Origin: Euryarchaeota archaeon UBA33
Lineage (GTDB): Archaea > Thermoplasmatota > E2 > DHVEG-1
DNA length: 9,462 nucleotides
Assembly (NCBI GenBank): GCA_002506745.1
Contig: DAYE01000013.1
Coordinates: forward strand, 1,080-10,541
Direction of reading: 5' to 3'
Shown here: in pieces, positions 5,550 to 9,462 of the stretch
Layout of the letters: the number at the start of each line of letters is the position of its first letter
How positions within the stretch are numbered: the stretch's first letter is position 1
Translations under genes and position numbers: made by a program
Notes under the pieces: model-generated
What the model saw: the letters and a program-made list of their open reading frames with translations, nothing else
What the model was told of the DNA's origin: nothing
Database searches by the model: none

Positions 5550-5999
5550 ATGAAGCAACAAGACCTCAAGGTGACGTTTCGCAAGATGACTCTTAAAGAT
5601 TATGATTCGGTCATCGCCTTATGGAACGAAGGTGACATCCCTTATCGACCGCAGGGTCGTGATAGTAGAAAAAACATCACCTTACAAATGCAACAATCGA
5701 ACTGTTATTTCCTGGTCGTGGAGACTGAGAAAAAGATTATCGGAGCGATTGTTGGAACACATGATGGGCGGAAAGGGTGGATCAATCGATTGGTGGTTAC
5801 TCCTTCTTATCGGAAAAAAGGGATCGCAAAGCGTTTGGTCAAAGAAGTCGAACATCATTTTTCAGCAATAGGAATCGATATCGTTGCGTGCCTCATCGAG
5901 GATTGGAACACCACCTCCATGCAGGTGTTCGAACAGATGGGATACACGAAGCATACGGATATCTTGTATTATTCTAAAAGAAAAAGCACGAAGACATAA
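5550..5999 (+). CDS. GNAT-family N-acetyltransferase
   Basis: With the start at 5550 the product is 149 residues, a normal size for a single GNAT domain. It opens with the first strand VTFRKMTLKDYDSVIALW, has the middle strands FLVVETEKKIIGAIVGTHDG, and motif A at about 80-95 reading INRLVVTPSYRKKGIAKRL, where R88-x-x-G91-x-A93 is the acetyl-CoA pyrophosphate loop. The C-terminal NTTSMQVFEQMGY is the usual motif B helix and strand. The substrate (protein N-terminus, small amine or antibiotic-like molecule) cannot be read from the sequence. The open frame extends upstream into the prenyltransferase gene, but that part does not look like protein. AGGTG at 5535-5539 is 10 bases before ATG 5550; ATG 5541 is the alternative. 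Confidence 0.85.
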   Translation: MKQQDLKVTFRKMTLKDYDSVIALWNEGDIPYRPQGRDSRKNITLQMQQSNCYFLVVETEKKIIGAIVGTHDGRKGWINRLVVTPSYRKKGIAKRLVKEVEHHFSAIGIDIVACLIEDWNTTSMQVFEQMGYTKHTDILYYSKRKSTKT

Positions 6000-6014
6000 T
6001 GAAAAACCATATTT

Positions 6015-6112
6015 CTCATATTCTTTTTTCCCTATTTGCATACGCACGAGGTACCGTTTTATCCTGAGTCTTTGATGGTTTGGGACCTCCATGCAGTTCA
6101 CTAGAATATGAG
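6015..6112. repeat. Nested inverted repeats in a 208-base gap
   Basis: Three pairs nest inside each other: CTCATATTCT (6015-6024) with AGAATATGAG (6103-6112), TGCAT (6037-6041) with ATGCA (6091-6095), and GAGGT (6048-6052) with ACCTC (6085-6089). Together they would fold about 98 bases into one long interrupted hairpin. An A-rich run follows at 6114-6124. No gene lies here. It may be a structured 3' end of the acetyltransferase transcript, a small RNA, or a remnant of a small mobile element. Confidence 0.45.
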
Positions 6113-6170
6113 GAAAAAAAAAAATCTTCATTTATATTCTATAGAAAAAGTATATTAATATAGAAAATAT

Positions 6171-6180
6171 CTTATAAATA
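6171..6180 (+). promoter_or_regulatory. TATA box for the LEA14-like gene
   Basis: CTTATAAATA centred near 6176 predicts a transcript start near 6202, only about 6 bases before the ATG at 6208. The message would be leaderless or nearly so, although GGAAG at 6201-6205 precedes the start. Other TATA-like stretches (6130-6140, 6151-6162) lie further upstream. Confidence 0.5.
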
Positions 6181-6207
6181 TAAAGAATTTCTCTTAAAAC
6201 GGAAGCT

Positions 6208-7431
6208 ATGAAAAAAATAATCGTCATTATCCTTGTCGCAGCAACGATTCTGAACATCGTCGCAGGCGCGTTTCTTTTCCTTGATATTCAACAAATGGAC
6301 ATACCAGAAATGGCACTCACACTCGAGCTAATAAACATCACTGCTGATGAAGCAGTACTCCAAACAACACTTTCGATCAACAACCACAATTCCTTTCCAA
6401 TCATTCTCCAAAACCTCACGATGATCACGATTGATGAGACGGGGGAAACGATCAACCACCTCACGATCCCCGGTGGAGAAACCAAAGCACAGGAGAACAG
6501 GACGTTTACCACAACAGCAAGCATCCGATTCAACGGCTCGCTGCCCAATCATTTAACCAGCCGTCTAACCGGGACTTTTGGCACCGTGTTTTTTGGGATC
6601 ATAAAAAAAACATTTCCCCTTAAATTTTCCATTGTAACATCGCTTAATAACATCCTGGAACAATTTATGCTACCCCAAATCCACCTCGCAGCGAATTTCA
6701 GCGATATCACCCAAGAAGGCATCAACTTCACGGGGATTATTGAAATTACCAATCCGAACACGATTGGCATCGCCATCGAAAACCTCTCAGCGAATATGAA
6801 AACCGAAACAGGAATCCATGTCGGATCTGTCAATATTCAAGGAGAAACGATTCCAGCAAAAACAACCAAACAACTCACCGGGAGTGGATGGATCCTGCTC
6901 AAAGCACTAGATGCAGAATCATTACAGATGACCCTGACTGGTGATTTTATCATATATGTTGCTGGTATTAGAAAACCGATGAACCTCTCAGTGGAAGCTG
7001 ACATCATCCCCCCTTCCCTTGAACGACTCCTTTCAGATCTCCCAACCGAAGCATCGCTCACCGGTGATTATACCTACACCTTGAAAGACGGGCTGCATGA
7101 TACGGTTACGTTTACCATAAAAAACCCAAATAAAATAACATTGCTAGCAACCGATATCACTGTACAAATCTTCCGTGTAGATGGAACGAAGACCCGCATG
7201 ATAAGCAATGGGACGCTGCCAGACGGGTTGATAACTCCCCAGAGCACCACGGAGCTTCAGGGCGATATGTTCATCCCGTTGACTCAACTGTGGCCGCGTC
7301 GTGGTGAACGTTTTATCCCCGATCAACTTCAAGTGATACTCCGGTCAAATGTGACTATCCAAGGGCTCAATCAAACAATCTGGATAGGAGTCAACGGGTA
7401 TCAGGATTTCCCGTTTCACAGATTCCAATGA
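6208..7431 (+). CDS. Membrane-anchored protein with three LEA14/WHy-like domains
   Basis: The 407-residue protein has an N-terminal signal or membrane anchor (residues 4-26) and then three consecutive beta-sandwich repeats of about 110-120 residues: 36-145, 155-268 and 280-403. Each holds the central strand pair of LEA14/WHy (LEA_2) domains: SINNHNSFPIILQNLT (56-71), EITNPNTIGIAIENLS (179-194) and TIKNPNKITLLATDIT (303-318). The NPN in repeats two and three is the family signature; in repeat one it has drifted to NHN. The domains should face the outside. LEA_2 domains are linked to desiccation or stress protection and also occur in archaeal surface proteins of unknown role. It has its own promoter, a T6 tract after the stop (7440-7445) and no operon partners. 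Confidence 0.82.
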   Translation: MKKIIVIILVAATILNIVAGAFLFLDIQQMDIPEMALTLELINITADEAVLQTTLSINNHNSFPIILQNLTMITIDETGETINHLTIPGGETKAQENRTFTTTASIRFNGSLPNHLTSRLTGTFGTVFFGIIKKTFPLKFSIVTSLNNILEQFMLPQIHLAANFSDITQEGINFTGIIEITNPNTIGIAIENLSANMKTETGIHVGSVNIQGETIPAKTTKQLTGSGWILLKALDAESLQMTLTGDFIIYVAGIRKPMNLSVEADIIPPSLERLLSDLPTEASLTGDYTYTLKDGLHDTVTFTIKNPNKITLLATDITVQIFRVDGTKTRMISNGTLPDGLITPQSTTELQGDMFIPLTQLWPRRGERFIPDQLQVILRSNVTIQGLNQTIWIGVNGYQDFPFHRFQ

Positions 7432-7439
7432 CACGAGAT

Positions 7440-7445
7440 TTTTTA
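7440..7445 (+). terminator. T6 tract after the LEA14-like gene
   Basis: Six T residues lie 9 bases after the stop codon. They are the likely transcript end of this gene. The remaining convergent gap to 7548 shows no gene. Confidence 0.4.
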
Positions 7446-7548
7446 GATAAAAGATAATGCATGAGACTATGATTTGGGGAGTCATCTTGTGAAGATATTG
7501 TATGGCGTCTGTAGAGAAGGACTAGTGCACACAAGCAGTAATTCTCGC

Positions 7549-8526
7549 CTACCGCTCAATCGTATAATGGAACAAATCAAAATACGCTTTCATGGATTTA
7601 TAGATATATGATCGAAGCTTTTGTACAGAAATATCTACCTCTACTTTACGGGGTTTCATCAGCGATGCTGCATCGATTTTCTGGATCATGGTCAATGATA
7701 GTTTTTCCATAATGTTTTGTAATATCTCTTTCGGAGACAAACAGAACTCTTCATAGGTGATTGAAATGTAATCATTCTTCGATAATTTCTCTATGTTTTT
7801 TAGATAGTAGTCTGCTGATTTTTTCGTGATTCTGGTGAGAACAACAACGCAACATTTCGCTAGTGCTTGAAAGATAAATCGTAGTGGTTGGAGCAGCAAG
7901 GGGTTCGTATAACACTGTTCATATACTCTAGATAACCTGGCGGTGTACGGGTTTTTTTCTTGTAGTAAAGTCCTGACTGCATTAAGCGTAGAACTTATTG
8001 TTTTCAACGGATGACGATGAATGAACACAAATCGAGCATTTGGGAACACTTCTTTGAGATAAAGGAAATTGGGGAAATCATACGGGTTCTTTAGAAGGAT
8101 TGGTTTTTGGTTTCCTGCGATGAACTCGATTTTTTTGCATAACTCGGTGAAGAGCGCGACGTTTTTTTTCGTAATACGCATCTGTAGCGACTGGGTCCTA
8201 AGTAAAAACCCGTATTCCTCAGCAAAATCAGCGGTAATCTTCAACCGGTCGATCCCTCTGTCCGTAAGCCCGTTTTTGAGAAAGGATTCTGTGAGGTGAT
8301 GTTTTGCGTCTTGTTCTTTCTGCTCGTGATAGTTGGAGAGGAGCTCGTCATAGTTGATCAGATGATACGCGGTGACTGGATTGAAACACCCGGTGGCGGT
8401 CAACATCTTGTAAAGAATACTGGTCCCGGATCGATGGACTCCAAGGATAAAAACAGGTTGGAAATCAACGTTCTTGAGTTCTTTGAGATATTGTCTGTCT
8501 TTCCTCATATCAGTGCGATTACTCAC
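7549..8526 (-). CDS. Sulfotransferase family protein (PAPS-dependent type)
   Basis: The 325-residue product has both cofactor motifs of the sulfotransferase fold: the 5'-phosphosulfate loop FILGVHRSGTSIL (26-38) and the 3'-phosphate motif ARFVFIHRHPLKTISSTLN (164-182), with Arg165 or Arg171 and Ser178/179 as likely contacts. KNPYDFPNF (146-154) matches the family's central KNP segment. Family knowledge places it in the Sulfotransfer_3-type group that moves sulfate from PAPS onto a hydroxyl of a glycan, lipid or protein. A hydrophobic stretch at 214-231 could touch the membrane. GTG 8526 is the longest start; ATG 8508 (residue 7) is equally plausible because a TATA-like AATATATC (8534-8541) would start transcription close to it. 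It is divergent from a glycosyltransferase, suggesting a sulfated glycolipid product. Confidence 0.82.
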   Translation of the reverse strand: MSNRTDMRKDRQYLKELKNVDFQPVFILGVHRSGTSILYKMLTATGCFNPVTAYHLINYDELLSNYHEQKEQDAKHHLTESFLKNGLTDRGIDRLKITADFAEEYGFLLRTQSLQMRITKKNVALFTELCKKIEFIAGNQKPILLKNPYDFPNFLYLKEVFPNARFVFIHRHPLKTISSTLNAVRTLLQEKNPYTARLSRVYEQCYTNPLLLQPLRFIFQALAKCCVVVLTRITKKSADYYLKNIEKLSKNDYISITYEEFCLSPKEILQNIMEKLSLTMIQKIDAASLMKPRKVEVDISVQKLRSYIYKSMKAYFDLFHYTIER

Positions 8527-8533
8527 AAGATGA

Positions 8534-8556
8534 TATATTGGATTTCTTTTAATAAA
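8534..8556 (-). promoter_or_regulatory. TATA-like boxes for the sulfotransferase gene
   Basis: Two AT-rich boxes lie on the minus strand: AATATATC (rc of about 8534-8541) and TTTATTAAAAG (rc of about 8546-8556). The first would give a transcript start near the ATG at 8508 and the second one near the GTG at 8526, so either way the message would be leaderless. The sequence does not decide between them. Confidence 0.35.
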
Positions 8557-8656
8557 CCCAATACCTTTTCCAGACGTATCTGGGAGAGACGCAGGAAGAT
8601 CCTGGAAGGTAAATCTCTAAAAACTAGCGAAGGATACAAAGCATTGTTGGAAACGC

Positions 8657-9462
8657 ATGATTCTTGAAATTCTGATCATTCTGGGAATCATTGGAATTCT
8701 TGGTGAATGTTATATTATCAGCCTGTGGCTTATCGCATATCGGCGGACAAAAAAAAGGATATTCTCTGCCTATTTTCCTTTCGCTTCTGTCATTGTACCC
8801 TGTAAAGGTACCGGACAAGGTTTCTTGGAAAACATCCAAGGATTTCTCACCCAAGAATACCCAAGATATGACCTCATAGTTGTTGTTGATTCAACAGACG
8901 ATCCTGCCTATCCGACCTTGCAACAACTCATACAGGATAAACCATATGCTCACTTGGTCCTGACTAGCCCTGTTTCTGGATGTAGCGGGAAGGTTGCTGC
9001 GCTGCTCACAGGACTGCAGTCGACAGAAAAGACAGAGGTTCTTGTGTTCGCAGACAGCGATATCAAACCAGACGCATACTGGCTTCAGAACATCGTTGCA
9101 CCGCTCCAGGATGAGACCATCGGGGCGACCACAGGATATCGATGGTATTTTCCTACAAACTGGAAAACATTGCTTATCTCTACCTGGAACATGGCCTCTA
9201 TTGTGTTTATGTTTTATCCGAGCTCGACGTTTGCCTGGGGCGGATCGATGGCTATCCGAAAAAAAGTATTCGATACACTGGAGATTAAAGAAAAATGGAG
9301 AACCGCGTTCTCTGATGATCTTGTCCTAACTCTGTCGGTGAAAAAAGCTAGGTACAAGATATTCCTTCAGCCGAAATGCATCATGGAAAGCCCACCAGAG
9401 ACACACATTACGAGTTTTGTGCGCTGGGGGACCCGACAATACACATGGGTGCGCTGGTATTA
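8657..9462 (+). CDS. GT21/HpnI-like family 2 glycosyltransferase (3' end beyond window)
   Basis: The frame stays open from ATG 8657 to the window end, giving 268 residues without a stop. Residues 5-27 form an N-terminal membrane helix. The GT-A fold follows: SVIVPCKG (44-51), VVVDST (75-80), SGKVAAL (110-116), the metal-binding FADSDIKPD (131-139, D133 and D135), WGGSMAIRK (194-202) and the catalytic SDD (219-221). The spacing of D-x-D, GGS, SDD, H250 and RW256-257 closely follows ceramide glucosyltransferase (GT21) and hopanoid HpnI proteins. These transfer a sugar from a nucleotide sugar to a lipid at the inner membrane face. The C-terminal membrane helices usual in the family would lie beyond 9462. 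The ribosome site is weak (TTGGA at 8647-8651). Confidence 0.88.
   Translation, partial: MILEILIILGIIGILGECYIISLWLIAYRRTKKRIFSAYFPFASVIVPCKGTGQGFLENIQGFLTQEYPRYDLIVVVDSTDDPAYPTLQQLIQDKPYAHLVLTSPVSGCSGKVAALLTGLQSTEKTEVLVFADSDIKPDAYWLQNIVAPLQDETIGATTGYRWYFPTNWKTLLISTWNMASIVFMFYPSSTFAWGGSMAIRKKVFDTLEIKEKWRTAFSDDLVLTLSVKKARYKIFLQPKCIMESPPETHITSFVRWGTRQYTWVRWY

Noticed and set aside
8296..8656. Plus-strand frame antisense to the sulfotransferase start
   Set aside because: It is mostly the complement of a confidently assigned gene and shows no protein features.
8994..9329. 111-residue frame inside the glycosyltransferase
   Set aside because: It is a shifted-frame shadow of a gene with clear glycosyltransferase motifs.
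1..9462. CRISPR array, complete insertion sequence or toxin-antitoxin pair
   Set aside because: No regularly spaced long repeats, no transposase or integrase motifs, and no small paired toxin-like genes were found. The TACTAGTAAA repeats are too short and too few for a CRISPR array.

Overview
The window reads as part of a euryarchaeal chromosome, most likely from the Thermoplasmatota or a related uncultured lineage. TATA-like boxes sit about 25 bases before likely transcript starts, several promoters leave very short leaders, and terminators are plain T-tracts. Several genes encode exported or membrane-anchored beta-sandwich proteins, and a UbiA prenyltransferase is present. The lineage assignment is inference from gene style, not from a marker gene.

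Bases 1-1430 are visibly AT-rich. On the minus strand they carry one complete secreted beta-sandwich gene (226-1005) and the first seven codons of a second gene with the same start (1-22), so this is the edge of a tandem paralogue array. The gene-start box of these genes (a GGAGGAATAAAAA-like ribosome site) recurs twice more in their leaders with a damaged start codon. The AT-rich block ends at a 3' fragment of a tRNA gene, most like tRNA-Leu (1402-1426), the usual scar of integration into a tRNA. A degenerate second copy lies at 1162-1186, and three TACTAGTAAA repeats lie around and between them.

Bases 1440-3100 hold two convergent genes (1523-2008 plus, 2081-3094 minus). Their N-termini differ (a membrane anchor; a signal peptide plus LamG-like domain), but both end in the same ~100-residue Ig/CARDB-like domain with a hydrophobic tail. 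A divergent promoter region follows, then a compact plus-strand set: a small lipoprotein (3391-3729), an overlooked 54-residue two-helix membrane protein (3742-3906) and a DUF1801 protein (3939-4298). Next come a UbiA-family prenyltransferase (4390-5388) and a GNAT acetyltransferase (5550-5999).

A gap with nested inverted repeats (6015-6112) precedes a membrane-anchored protein made of three LEA14/WHy-like domains (6208-7431). The right end holds a PAPS-type sulfotransferase (7549-8526, minus) divergent from a GT21/HpnI-like glycosyltransferase that runs off the window (8657-9462, plus). Together they could make a sulfated glycolipid, but this is inferred from adjacency and family only. The strongest leads are the tRNA scar at the edge of the paralogue array, the shared C-terminal domain, and the glycosyltransferase/sulfotransferase pair.
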